Origin: Marivirga atlantica
GTDB lineage: Bacteria; Bacteroidota; Bacteroidia; Cytophagales; Cyclobacteriaceae
Direction of reading: 5' to 3'
Assembly: GCF_016734805.1 (NCBI RefSeq)
Contig: NZ_JAERQG010000001.1
Coordinates: forward strand, 868,001 to 932,000
DNA length: 64,000 bases
The notes beneath the pieces are model-generated. The model did not search any database and was not told the origin of the DNA. It saw only the letters and a program-made list of their open reading frames with translations. Numbering within the stretch: the first letter of the stretch is position 1; each line of letters starts with the position of its first letter. This document shows, piece after piece, positions 8,953 through 17,052 of the stretch. The position numbers and the translations under genes are program-made.

Positions 8953-10011
8953 TTAATTGTGATTTAGTACCATTCCACCCATATATATTCCTGAGCCAAA
9001 GGCAATGGCCAGGCTTTCGCATTCAAATCTGTCTTTTTTTACTGAACCGATATTTCGCCACATTAAATGTAGTGTGATAAATAGACTTGCGGCACTAGCA
9101 TTATCAAACTCGGCCAGCGTCTGATAACTATATTTCATTTGTTTGTCGGATAACTTAAAATATTGCTGAAAAGATTTTAGGATAGGGAGCCCTCCGGTGT
9201 GGCTGCAAAAATTTTCAAGCGCTAAAATGTTGAAATTTTCTTCATTTTTGAGTTGTGAAATGAGCTTATCCTCAACTAATTGAGGTAATAGCTGAGCTGT
9301 ATTGTTTTCAAAGTGCATGCCTTGTTGATCGAGGTTGAGCATATCAGCGTGCTCAAAAGTATTTAGTATACTTTTAATTCTGATCATTTTTGAAATACCA
9401 TATTGTTTAATGCATGCTTTATTCATTAAAACAACAAAACTTCCAGCATCGGAGAACAATAGATATGACTTGATCATATCTTTGAAATTTTGGTCATTTA
9501 CAGAATTGAAATCAGCGCCAACAGTGCAATGATCATATATATAAACTAAGGCAGGTTTATCATGCTGCTGACAGAAATGATATGCTTCTTCCATTGCGAT
9601 AAGGCCGCCAGCACAGCCGTATTCAGTAAACTGTTTGGGTGAAACGTTTCTGTTTAGACCAATAGCATTCGCAATCTGGCAAGCTATATTGGGCAATTTC
9701 TGTTGATGACTTGATACATTATAGGCAACCGAAAAGTATCCTATTTCATCGAAACTTATGGCATGAGCAGTCTGTATTTTCTTTTTTAGCCGATGAGCCC
9801 AGCCAATAGGTGTATCGACTTTTTTTATCTGTTTTTCGGGTAAAATATCTGTTTCCAATACAGTTAGCTTACGCTCCTTTTTCAGCTTTTTCATTAGCCT
9901 ACTGGCAAACACCTCATATTTCCGAGGCAGAATTTTAGGAAGGATATCACCAATTTTAACGGGTTCAGGAAGTTGAATTTCGGAATGTGTAATAAAAACT
10001 TCTTTACTCAT
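8953..10011 (-). CDS. KAS III / type III polyketide synthase-like condensing enzyme
   Basis: 352-aa thiolase-fold condensing enzyme. With the ATG at 10011 the catalytic triad is complete: Cys133 in EYGCAGGLIAMEEA, His271 in CSHTGGLPIL, Asn304 in EFDNASAASL. The 'GC-x-GG', 'H-x-GG' and 'N-x-S-A-(A/T)' spacing resembles chalcone/stilbene-synthase-like proteins as much as FabH, so the product could be an alkyl-ketide or beta-keto chain. Start: an in-frame reading back to 10092 exists, but ATG 10011 overlaps the upstream stop by 8 bp (ATGAGTAA), the usual coupling in this operon. It lies between an arylsulfotransferase-like lipoprotein and a sulfotransferase, so it is unlikely to be housekeeping fatty acid synthesis. 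Confidence 0.85.
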   Translation of the reverse strand: MSKEVFITHSEIQLPEPVKIGDILPKILPRKYEVFASRLMKKLKKERKLTVLETDILPEKQIKKVDTPIGWAHRLKKKIQTAHAISFDEIGYFSVAYNVSSHQQKLPNIACQIANAIGLNRNVSPKQFTEYGCAGGLIAMEEAYHFCQQHDKPALVYIYDHCTVGADFNSVNDQNFKDMIKSYLLFSDAGSFVVLMNKACIKQYGISKMIRIKSILNTFEHADMLNLDQQGMHFENNTAQLLPQLVEDKLISQLKNEENFNILALENFCSHTGGLPILKSFQQYFKLSDKQMKYSYQTLAEFDNASAASLFITLHLMWRNIGSVKKDRFECESLAIAFGSGIYMGGMVLNHN

Positions 10012-11398
10012 AATACCTGGTAAAATTGAACTCTTTGGGTTTGAAACTATATGCTCTGAATGGGAAAAAGCCATCTTCATATTTCCATTCAATATTTCCG
10101 TTGAAATCTGTTAAAAGAATGCTACTGCTGGAAGTTGAACAGAAAAGTAAATTATTATCATTTAAATAAGCGCTTCCCATAACATAAGAAAAGTAGCTTT
10201 GGTCAAGAGGCGTTTGGTACATTAAATTGCTAATTTGCCCTTGTGAGATTTTATATATCAGTGCTGATGATTGATTGGTTTCTAATGAGTTATTAAATAA
10301 AATAAGCTGTTCCTGGTTAATGAGCTCCATACTATGTTGGCCTGACAAAACATCATCGGTATAAGAATAAAGTAGATCTCCGGTAGAGCCGTCTACTTTC
10401 CAGATCTCACTGGTATTTCTAAATGATAAGTAGTAATTGCCATCAGCATCAATAGTGAGCGAGTTCATATGCAACCAATCGTGGGTTCTTTTCAGGATGG
10501 CTGGGTCTGTTAATGGTGAACGCACATCGAAAACAGACCATTCCCAAAGAAGTTCACCATTTTCACTGAGTACGATGATACCATCGCCAATCACTTCCTG
10601 ATTAGCTGAACCACCTATTGATGAAAGATCAACAATGGCAGTATCATAGGTAATAGCATGGTAGTTTCCATTTACCTTTTTAATATCATGATGAAGATAT
10701 TTTTTGAAATGCTCGCCATATTTGAGACGTTGCTCAACACCATTATTGAAATCGATTTCTACTATCTCGTCAGATGGCAATAGCAAACTGGAGGAATCAC
10801 CTAGCATTGCAATAATGTGATTTTCTTTTGAAAGACTGAAAACTTTCGGACTTCGTCCTTGCTCGAACTCGTGGTTCCACACTTTATGCCCATACTCATT
10901 TAACAAGAAAAATGATTTGGGTGATTTGTTTCTATCGTGCGTAAGAATAAAGCTCTTAAAACTTCTTGATTTTAGATAGCTAGTGACTTTGCCAGATTGC
11001 CTTTTATTTTCTTTATAAGGTATACTTATGTTATAATTTTCCTTACAAAGGCAATTTCCTGCTTCATCTTTAATGAGTAGCTTATAATCTGAGTTGGTAG
11101 ATAGATAGGGTATTTCTATATCAAAATTATTTGAACCTTTGCTTTTTGCTTTACCTGATTTAAGAAAATAGTTTTTGCCTTCTAACTGATAAAAGATACT
11201 TAGGTCAGAGGTGTGGGCTGTGTTAAATGAAATAGTTGTTTGACTCGAAATATCATCATATGAAAAGCTAAAGTCGTTTACTGCATTGAAATCATTACAT
11301 CTTTCCGGTATTTTAAGAGATGCAGGAATGGGTAGTAGGCGCTCACAGCTACTTGTTATAATTATTATAGAAGCGAATAAAAATACACTAAGCCTCAT
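10004..11398 (-). CDS. Arylsulfotransferase (ASST)-like lipoprotein
   Basis: 464 aa with a lipoprotein signal (FLFASIIIITSSC, Cys18). An N-terminal ~120-residue beta-rich region is followed by a repeat-rich beta-propeller. Its segments resemble the ASST family: HKVWNHEFEQGRSP, NGELLWEWSVFD, THDWLHMNSLTIDADGNYYL (His-Asn region), IWKVDGSTGDLLYSYTDD and GQHSMELINQEQLILFNNS. ASST enzymes move sulfate between phenolic compounds in the periplasm without PAPS; whether this one is catalytic is not certain. It is coupled by a 1-bp TAATG overlap to the barrel-like gene upstream and by 8 bp to the condensing enzyme downstream. Confidence 0.78.
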   Translation of the reverse strand: MRLSVFLFASIIIITSSCERLLPIPASLKIPERCNDFNAVNDFSFSYDDISSQTTISFNTAHTSDLSIFYQLEGKNYFLKSGKAKSKGSNNFDIEIPYLSTNSDYKLLIKDEAGNCLCKENYNISIPYKENKRQSGKVTSYLKSRSFKSFILTHDRNKSPKSFFLLNEYGHKVWNHEFEQGRSPKVFSLSKENHIIAMLGDSSSLLLPSDEIVEIDFNNGVEQRLKYGEHFKKYLHHDIKKVNGNYHAITYDTAIVDLSSIGGSANQEVIGDGIIVLSENGELLWEWSVFDVRSPLTDPAILKRTHDWLHMNSLTIDADGNYYLSFRNTSEIWKVDGSTGDLLYSYTDDVLSGQHSMELINQEQLILFNNSLETNQSSALIYKISQGQISNLMYQTPLDQSYFSYVMGSAYLNDNNLLFCSTSSSSILLTDFNGNIEWKYEDGFFPFRAYSFKPKEFNFTRYYE

Positions 11399-11880
11399 TA
11401 TCTATTGAAATAATAGCTCAGTTCAATTAAACCTCTGATGTTTTCTGTCAGTGTAGCACTTCTAGAAAAAGTAAGGGTAGATTCAACAGCCAGACTCAAA
11501 TTTTTCTTTTCAAATGGAAATAATTCTATTCCAACAGGAGCGTGAAACTCAATTAGAGCATTGAGTACATCATCATTTGCTCTAAAGTTCTGCCGATAGA
11601 AGAAATCAAATCCTAAGCCAAAATACATTCTGTAATCTTCTGACTTCAGAAAGTTAATGGCCAGATTCTGACTCGTCTTTAAGCTTAAATCATAACTTTC
11701 CAGACTATATCCTGCACCAAGACCAATTCTGCCGATATAAGAGAGTGCTTTATCATTATAGGTTTTAAAGGCTACTCCTTCTGTACCAATGCCTATCCCT
11801 ATGTTTTTTAGCAATTGTGCCGAGCAGTCGACTTGTAAGCAGACGTAAAAGAATAAAAATAATGAGAGGAACCTTTTCAT
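11398..11880 (-). CDS. Small outer-membrane beta-barrel-like protein
   Basis: 160 aa. A signal peptide (LFLFFYVCLQVDCSA) is followed by alternating hydrophobic strands rich in G/Y/F (IGIGIGTEGVAF, RIGLGAGYSLESYDLSLK, MYFGLGFDFFYRQNF, GIELFPFEKKNLSLAVESTL) and a C-terminal aromatic strand ending ELSYYFNR. This suggests a small 6-8-stranded barrel in the outer membrane. No named family is recognised. It is coupled by TAATG overlaps to the TPR protein of cassette copy B upstream and to the ASST-like lipoprotein downstream, so it links the duplicated cassette to the sulfotransferase genes. No counterpart follows copy A. Confidence 0.75.
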   Translation of the reverse strand: MKRFLSLFLFFYVCLQVDCSAQLLKNIGIGIGTEGVAFKTYNDKALSYIGRIGLGAGYSLESYDLSLKTSQNLAINFLKSEDYRMYFGLGFDFFYRQNFRANDDVLNALIEFHAPVGIELFPFEKKNLSLAVESTLTFSRSATLTENIRGLIELSYYFNR

Positions 11881-12746
11881 TAGCGTTGTGTAAGATTTTG
11901 TGTGTAATAATTTTGATGAAAGAGTGAGAGTATATTTAGTAATATCGCGTCTAACTCATTCTCTATTTTTTGTTGAGCCAGTAGTTCAGCTTTAGTGTAA
12001 CCACCCATGAAATATCTCTGATACCAAGGCATGATATTGAAAACTGCATTTACAAATCCGGTATTGATACTATTATAAATCAGTAAGGTGCCAAGCCCGC
12101 CAACGAGTAAAGTGGAATTCAATCCCTTTTTCCATTCTCCCAGATAATAAAATCCTAAACCCGGGAAAATCATACTCAAAATACGTGCTTTTTTTGGAGA
12201 CTTCTTGTAAAGTTTAATAGCCTCTTGCTTGAATTTGCTGAGCTGACTTTTACAAAGGCCTGATCCATAACAGAGTTTGTCAAAAAACTCAAAGGACTTA
12301 TCCATTTTTCCAGTTTTGTAATAAGCTATTGCCTGTATTTGATTTTTGGAACTAATTAGTATTGAGTCCTTTGTATCAATACCAAATGATATGGCAAGGG
12401 CGTCAAAAAAGTCCTTATTACGGATGGCACAATCTGCTTTTTTAATAAGTAAGGCATTAATATCTCCATTATTATTTTGAGCTGTACTAATGGCTAAATC
12501 ATAATAATAGTAGGCATCTGCGTAGCTCTTGGTGTTATAATGCGCATTAGCCAGCTTATCATAAACATTTACAGAGAGTTTTAATGATTTGTCAAAGAAT
12601 AAAACTCTTTCATATAATGATGCGGCTGTTGAATACTCTTCCTTAGCGTAAGCACTGTCAGCAATAAGAAGTGTTTCTTCTATACTTTGTGCATGGCTAA
12701 ACAGTGCATTAAAGATTAGAAAAAATATAATAATCGGCTTTTTCAA
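11880..12746 (-). CDS. TPR protein with C-terminal IPG-type membrane domain (cassette copy B, gene 5)
   Basis: 288 aa from a TTG start at 12746. No ATG fits; this TTG gives the ideal signal peptide (M/L)KKPIIIFFLIFNALFSHAQ, whereas the longer GTG/TTG-type reading adds 18 odd residues. After the signal come TPR-like helices (EEYSTAASLYERVLFF, NVYDKLANAHYNTKSYADA), then a C-terminal domain beginning ARILSMIFPGLGFYYLGEWKKGLNS with two hydrophobic helices and ending PWYQRYFMGGYTKAE. The paralogue at 16207 shares AQSIE-TL, ER-FF, PG-G---G--K-GLNS, and PW-QRY--GGY--A. Its start overlaps the end of gene 4 by 38 bp. Function unknown; an envelope scaffold or assembly role is inferred. Confidence 0.8.
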   Translation of the reverse strand: MKKPIIIFFLIFNALFSHAQSIEETLLIADSAYAKEEYSTAASLYERVLFFDKSLKLSVNVYDKLANAHYNTKSYADAYYYYDLAISTAQNNNGDINALLIKKADCAIRNKDFFDALAISFGIDTKDSILISSKNQIQAIAYYKTGKMDKSFEFFDKLCYGSGLCKSQLSKFKQEAIKLYKKSPKKARILSMIFPGLGFYYLGEWKKGLNSTLLVGGLGTLLIYNSINTGFVNAVFNIMPWYQRYFMGGYTKAELLAQQKIENELDAILLNILSLFHQNYYTQNLTQR

Positions 12747-13548
12747 ATTGTTGATTATAAAATTTCTGATTGTAGTCTTTAGCAGCTTTATAGCTACCAA
12801 ATAAATCGCCTAAGTAAAAACTCAAGCTGAGACCACCATAAAACCATCCCTGCCATTGTCCTATATTATCATTAGTAAAACCTCTATAGGCCTGAAATGC
12901 CGTTAATCCAATAAAAACAAAATTAACAGCGGCATCTGCGTAATCTTTTGTATACACTCTTCCCAATCCCGGAATAATAGAGCTAAGCCCTAAAGCTAAT
13001 ACTGGTGATTTTAGTTTGAAGTTTTGAGTGTCATGTATCAGCTCAGTAAAAAGCTGACTTCTCGAGTTGAAGAAGTCGTTATTAAAGTCATTTGAAAATA
13101 ATATTTCTGACTTGCTAAACTCTTTTTGGTAAAACCTTAGTATGGCCTTGTTGAATTGAGCTGAAGGAGTTTTAAATATGAATTCTTCAGAATTAAGCAC
13201 ATGAGCTGCCTTGTCAAAACTTCTGCGTCTAATGTAGCTTAGAAATATTAATTGTGAAGCTGTGCTATCAGGCTTATTGTTAAAAGTATTCAGTATAGCT
13301 TCCGTATTCCCTAGTTTAAAATGGCAATAGGCTAGTTGGTGTTTGTAAAATAACATCTGACCCGAGTCAAGAAAAAGAAGCCTCTCATATTCAGTAATTG
13401 CTTTATTAAAGTCTCTTTTATGAATTAAAAAGTCAGCATATTTATTGCTTGCATCTACACTAAAGATATCTTGTGAAAAGCCTTGTTGGCTTAAGTTGCC
13501 AAAGATTAGTGAAAATATGACTAAATATTTAATTGATAGTTTGCTCAT
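12709..13548 (-). CDS. TPR protein with IIPGxG membrane domain (cassette copy B, gene 4)
   Basis: 279 aa; signal peptide ends near QQGFSQ. TPR-like repeats fill the first ~170 residues (NKAITEYERLLFLDSGQ, QLAYCHFKLGNTEA). The C-terminal domain KSPVLALGLSSIIPGLGRVY begins a pair of membrane helices with TAFQAYRGF between them and GSYKAAKDYN after. The paralogue at 17018 shares EYERLLFLD, KSP-LA--LS-IIPG-G--YT, T-FQA-RGF--D, and FGS-K-A--YN, so the two belong to one family despite low overall identity. The family resembles DUF5683/TM2-like 'IPGxGxxY' membrane domains. The ATG at 13548 follows the yidD stop without a gap. Confidence 0.82.
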   Translation of the reverse strand: MSKLSIKYLVIFSLIFGNLSQQGFSQDIFSVDASNKYADFLIHKRDFNKAITEYERLLFLDSGQMLFYKHQLAYCHFKLGNTEAILNTFNNKPDSTASQLIFLSYIRRRSFDKAAHVLNSEEFIFKTPSAQFNKAILRFYQKEFSKSEILFSNDFNNDFFNSRSQLFTELIHDTQNFKLKSPVLALGLSSIIPGLGRVYTKDYADAAVNFVFIGLTAFQAYRGFTNDNIGQWQGWFYGGLSLSFYLGDLFGSYKAAKDYNQKFYNQQFEKADYYIFSNL

Positions 13549-13950
13549 TTAATTAACCGGATCGAATAATAAGCCTGTTTCCACGTGTATTTCATATTTA
13601 TTAGGGGCCAGGCTATGGCACCTGGATAACCTGTCGAACGTCATTAAATAGCCCTTAAAAACCCCTTTTTGAGAGATCGCATTTACTGCATATTGCGAAC
13701 AGGAAGGATGGAAAGAACATGATCCAAAGTCCTGAGCAGAGAAGAAATTTTTGTAGAACCAAAAACTTACTTTTAAAATAGATGCAGGAATATTATCTGC
13801 TAGTTGTAAGGTGTAATGTTCTTGAGTTTGCACATCAAGAGAGTGTTGAACAGACTTTTTTGTGGCTTCTATGATATTACCTTGACAAAAAAGATTATTT
13901 GCTGTTGTGAGGAATATTATAATTATAATAGCTGTTGTTCTGCATTTCAT
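13549..13950 (-). CDS. yidD: YidD-domain protein with N-terminal signal sequence (cassette copy B, gene 3)
   Basis: 133 aa. The C-terminal ~70 residues are a clear YidD domain: FWFYKNFFSAQDFGSCSFHPSCSQYA, then GVFKGYLMTFDRLSRCHSL, with the three invariant Cys. Ordinary YidD (membrane protein insertion efficiency factor, a helper of YidC at the cytosolic face) is only 70-85 aa and lacks a signal peptide. Here there is a hydrophobic leader (AIIIIIFLTTANNLFCQ) plus a ~35-residue linker, so the domain may face the periplasm. Its ATG lies 56 bp inside the end of the LolA-like gene. The paralogue in copy A has the same architecture. Confidence 0.9.
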   Translation of the reverse strand: MKCRTTAIIIIIFLTTANNLFCQGNIIEATKKSVQHSLDVQTQEHYTLQLADNIPASILKVSFWFYKNFFSAQDFGSCSFHPSCSQYAVNAISQKGVFKGYLMTFDRLSRCHSLAPNKYEIHVETGLLFDPVN

Positions 13951-14617
13951 TCAGCACTATATTTTTGTAGCTATATATTTTAGTGATTTTGGACGAGCCA
14001 ATATTTTCCTTTTTAAAGTATTGATGGATAATTTCTGAAGGGATATTAAGTCCTTGAACAAAAATATAGTCCTTAAAATTCTGTTTGCTTAATAAATTGC
14101 CTTCCTTATCGTAAAAAATTATTGCCTCTAATATATTTCCCTTATTAAGGGTCAGAATTTTTCCTGTTACTCCCTTTAATGTAGAAGAAGGATTCCACTC
14201 GGTTATTATTTTTCCTTCCTGCTCCTGAATATCAACTTTTTGATAATACTGATTGTCCGCCAAACCAAAGTTTTGCAGTTTATTATTTAAAATCAAATGA
14301 TAAACCGAACTACTTATGAAATTATCAAATAAGGAACTTTGATTGACGATTTGATCATTAACGATGGTATAAACTAATGAATCATAAAAAACCAGGGTTT
14401 CTTTCTCTGGAAAGCTTATATCCATTACTAGTTTTTCCGAAACTACATCATAAAAAAGAGTTCCAGTTGTAAGCCTATCGCCTGTGTTTTGAGCACTAAG
14501 TTCTTTAATCGAAAAATCAGCTTTTATCCTGAAAAATTGCTGTGACCTGAGTGTAAAAGGAAGCAAAAAAAAGGCAATTATTACAATAATCGCCTTTTTG
14601 TAATTTTGAATTGACAC
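13895..14617 (-). CDS. LolA-like periplasmic protein (cassette copy B, gene 2)
   Basis: 240 aa from a GTG start at 14617, which shares its G with the stop of gene 1 (TAGTG). The longer in-frame extension upstream lies wholly within gene 1 and is rejected. The signal peptide is KKAIIVIIAFFLLPFTLRSQ; the mature protein begins FFRIKADFSIKE and is beta-rich (TGTLFYDVVSEKLVMDISFP), like the LolA/LolB lipoprotein-carrier fold. The paralogue at 18215 shares FRI-ADF-IKE, GK-L, FKDY, G---PS-II and KI--YKNI. It could bind a lipid or lipidated substrate in the periplasm, but this is fold-level inference. A terminator-like hairpin overlaps its signal-peptide codons. Confidence 0.78.
   Translation of the reverse strand: MSIQNYKKAIIVIIAFFLLPFTLRSQQFFRIKADFSIKELSAQNTGDRLTTGTLFYDVVSEKLVMDISFPEKETLVFYDSLVYTIVNDQIVNQSSLFDNFISSSVYHLILNNKLQNFGLADNQYYQKVDIQEQEGKIITEWNPSSTLKGVTGKILTLNKGNILEAIIFYDKEGNLLSKQNFKDYIFVQGLNIPSEIIHQYFKKENIGSSKITKIYSYKNIVLNEMQNNSYYNYNIPHNSK
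14565..14599 (-). terminator. Terminator-like hairpin inside start of LolA-like gene (copy B)
   Basis: On the minus strand a 14-bp stem (AAAAGGC-G-ATTATT pairing with AATAAT-T-GCCTTTT, one G-U wobble) is followed by a run of eight T. It begins 18 nt after the GTG of gene 2 and just after the stop of gene 1. It could cut transcription so that gene 1 is made in excess over genes 2-5. Because it also encodes KKAIIVIIAFF, part of the symmetry could be chance. Confidence 0.55.
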
Positions 14618-15054
14618 TAATAATAGGATACGATTGCCGCTACATAAATTACATAAAAAACGGCCCAAACAGCTGTACTCGTAACACAACCCCAAAGAGC
14701 TTTTTTAGTTTCTTCTTTGTCATCAGTTACAAAATATACTACTGCAATACCGGATACACCACAGCATAGCCCCCATAAAAATGAAGGAATACCAAGTGCT
14801 TGCTCTCCACCTTCGGCTAAACTCAGTCCTGAATAATTTCTGTCAAGATTGATGTCAGCATTTAGCAATTCAGCATTTGCATTGATTTGTGAAAGCGTTA
14901 AGTCCTTTTCTTTGGCGACTTTCTCTAATTCATCTAATTGTTCAATTCGGTCATTATATTCCGTAATATCAATATTAAAATCATCATTATTGAGTGCATA
15001 CGAGGTGCTTAAACCTATTAATACTAATGACAGAGAGAAAAATAATTTTTTCAT
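14617..15054 (-). CDS. Small secreted/two-helix membrane protein (cassette copy B, gene 1)
   Basis: 145 aa; signal peptide MKKLFFSLSLVLIGLSTSYA, then ~75 acidic, helix-prone residues (EYNDRIEQLDELEKVAKEKD) and a C-terminal membrane part PSFLWGLCCGVSGIAVVYF with a second helix (STAVWAVFYVIYVAAIV). The paralogue at 18965 has the same layout and the shared motif WG-CC---GI--V------D. No known family is recognised. It heads cassette copy B and is followed by a terminator-like hairpin, as in copy A, so it is probably the most abundant product. It could be the substrate or a structural part of the machinery encoded downstream. Confidence 0.8.
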   Translation of the reverse strand: MKKLFFSLSLVLIGLSTSYALNNDDFNIDITEYNDRIEQLDELEKVAKEKDLTLSQINANAELLNADINLDRNYSGLSLAEGGEQALGIPSFLWGLCCGVSGIAVVYFVTDDKEETKKALWGCVTSTAVWAVFYVIYVAAIVSYY

Positions 15055-15147
15055 TGTGGTGTAAGTGTATGTTAAAACCGTGAAACTACTAACTTTTTAT
15101 TTAAGAGCTAATAATTTCATCGAAAAGTGAGAAAATTGATAATGAAT

Positions 15148-16185
15148 TTAATTAATCAAAGTTAGTGTGTACTTATATGCCCTGCTTTCCTCAAGCAATT
15201 CTTTGTAATCTTCCTTTTTAGTTAAAGAATAAGCCTTTTTGTAAAGCAAGCTTTTTAGATGATCGCCACCTCCAAGATTATCTATTGCTTTAATAGCTTG
15301 TAGTATGCTACTTTCTGTAGTTTCTTGATTAGTCAAAACCTTATAACACAAACCATATTTGTTGAAATAGGTATTTTTAGAGGTTAATAATTTATCTACT
15401 AAGTAAGTGAGTGAATCAGTTGAATTGTTCGAAGCTAGGCTTGACTCAATATAAAACTCATAGAATTTAAGATTAGCGGGGTGTCTTTTAATTAACCTGC
15501 TGGCATACTTAAATGCTGAATCAGGTTTGTTTTCAATCCTCAAGTAAATTTGACTCAAATAGATCAGTGCTTCCGTTTGAGCAAAACTGTTTGAATTTGC
15601 CAATTTTTTCAAACCATAAATGCCTTTCTCTTTTTTACCACTTTTAAAGAACCATATGAGTCCCGCCAAAACTTTATTGGTTTCGCTGTAGTAAGAGTAA
15701 TAGTAATGATACAGACTAACAGGGAGTAGCCACTCTGTCTTAATTGATTCAATTGGTAGCTCAATTTTGGGAGATATGGTTTTGTATACGCTAGCTCCAT
15801 TTGAGAAAGCTTTATAATATGATTTGTTATTGTAATGATATTCTGCTTTAAGCAGGGCATTGTTAATGGTAATTAAGGAATCAAATACTGAATTAGCTTT
15901 TGTATAATCATCCACTAAGTAATTACCGTATAGCTCAATGACTGATTCGTCTTGCTCATGGATAGGTAGGTACTTCCATCTGATGTAATGTGCTTTTAGG
16001 AAGTTATGATAGCTTGGCAATTCTGCACTATCTAAGGTTGATATGATAGAATCAGCCTGGTCAAAATCGACATTATATAAGCTTTGCATGCAAGCATTTA
16101 ATTTGCTTTCAAGCTTTTGCCCAAAACTCTTGAAACTCAAAGTGAAGAGAGTTACTGTAGCTACGATAATAACGATTTGCTTCAC
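15148..16185 (-). CDS. TPR-repeat periplasmic protein after cassette copy A
   Basis: ~345 aa. No ATG start is available; GTG 16185 gives a neat signal peptide (MKQIVIIVATVTLFTLSFKSFGQ), and a second GTG two codons upstream (16191) is equally possible. The mature protein is all-helical with TPR-like units (KGIYGLKKLANSNSFAQTEA, ALIYLSQIYLRIENKPDSAF, KYASRLIKRHPANLKFYEFY). The KKLA-S-S--Q-EA-I-L--I pattern resembles the Tetratricopeptide domains of envelope assembly proteins. It lies 22 bp after gene 5 of copy A and has no counterpart after copy B. A 94-bp gap separates it from copy B. Function unknown. Confidence 0.78.
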   Translation of the reverse strand: MKQIVIIVATVTLFTLSFKSFGQKLESKLNACMQSLYNVDFDQADSIISTLDSAELPSYHNFLKAHYIRWKYLPIHEQDESVIELYGNYLVDDYTKANSVFDSLITINNALLKAEYHYNNKSYYKAFSNGASVYKTISPKIELPIESIKTEWLLPVSLYHYYYSYYSETNKVLAGLIWFFKSGKKEKGIYGLKKLANSNSFAQTEALIYLSQIYLRIENKPDSAFKYASRLIKRHPANLKFYEFYIESSLASNNSTDSLTYLVDKLLTSKNTYFNKYGLCYKVLTNQETTESSILQAIKAIDNLGGGDHLKSLLYKKAYSLTKKEDYKELLEESRAYKYTLTLIN

Positions 16186-16206
16186 GAACACTTTAGGCAG
16201 CAGAAT

Positions 16207-17052
16207 TTATTTTATTTTTTCCGGATGCATGAGTACCAACTCTTGATATACTTTCGAGCGTATCAGTTCTTGTTTCTCAAGTGCATTTTCCTTGGCGTTT
16301 TGGTATCCACCTCTATGGTATCTTTGAAACCACGGTAATACTACCAGGTAACCTTCAACTAAAGAGAAATCCATCACATAATTAAAGTATAAGGTTACAA
16401 AAGCGGCCGTTAACATCATAGAGTTTAGACCATCCTTGAAATCGCCATATAGCATTTGACCAGAACCTGGAATGAATACACTGAGCCACATAGCTAAATT
16501 AGGTTTAATATTTTCAGCCTTTTTAAGCTGATTCTTCAACTCATTAAATTTTAGGGCTTCCTTTTCTTGCAGACTTAAATACTCATCGAAAACATCAATA
16601 GATCTTTCATAATCATCTTTAAGGTAATAGATAATTCCTTTGAGATACTCTTTTCTAAACTGAGTTTGCTCGTTGCTATTTGTCTTTAGATCAAACAGGG
16701 CAATTAAACCTTGATCAAATTCCTTTAACTGTAAATAAGTGAATACTTTGCGGAAAATAATTTCATTTCTGGCTGAATCATTATCTGCCTGATATTGAGC
16801 TATATCATAAAATTTGATGGCTCTTTCTGCATTATTGTTTAATCTGTAGGAGTCTGCCAGTTTGGTGTATACACTGAAATCTACCTTTCCTTCCGAGAAG
16901 AAGATTACTCTTTCAAACGCTAAAGCACTATTCTGATAGTTGCCAACCTCAAACTGCTCATTGGCATAAACCAGTGTTGATTCTATGCTTTGAGCTACTA
17001 GCTCTAGTGTGCTGAGACTAATAAGAATTATTAATAAGTATCCTCGTTTCAT
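16207..17052 (-). CDS. TPR protein with C-terminal IPG-type membrane domain (cassette copy A, gene 5)
   Basis: 281 aa from ATG 17052 (a TTG two codons earlier is rejected). The signal peptide ends ELVAQ; TPR-like helices follow (GNYQNSALAFERVIFF, NNNAERAIKFYDIAQYQ). The C-terminal domain begins LAMWLSVFIPGSGQMLYGDF, has two hydrophobic helices and ends PWFQRYHRGGYQNAKENALE. It is paralogous to the protein at 11880. The start overlaps gene 4 by 35 bp, nearly the same nested overlap as in copy B (38 bp), which argues that order and overlap were inherited from one ancestral cassette. The charged tail after the helices has an unknown role. Confidence 0.82.
   Translation of the reverse strand: MKRGYLLIILISLSTLELVAQSIESTLVYANEQFEVGNYQNSALAFERVIFFSEGKVDFSVYTKLADSYRLNNNAERAIKFYDIAQYQADNDSARNEIIFRKVFTYLQLKEFDQGLIALFDLKTNSNEQTQFRKEYLKGIIYYLKDDYERSIDVFDEYLSLQEKEALKFNELKNQLKKAENIKPNLAMWLSVFIPGSGQMLYGDFKDGLNSMMLTAAFVTLYFNYVMDFSLVEGYLVVLPWFQRYHRGGYQNAKENALEKQELIRSKVYQELVLMHPEKIK

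Noticed and set aside
10012-10092. 27-residue N-terminal extension of the KAS III-like enzyme
   Set aside because: It overlaps the ASST-like gene by 89 bp and does not resemble the family start; ATG 10011 fits the overlap style of this operon.
14618-14695. Longer N-terminus for the LolA-like protein of copy B
   Set aside because: The extension is wholly inside gene 1, is Cys-rich and breaks the signal peptide; the GTG at 14617 gives a normal secreted protein.
15609-15860. 83-aa frame inside the TPR gene, same strand
   Set aside because: It is in another frame of a gene that has a signal peptide and TPR pattern; no independent support.
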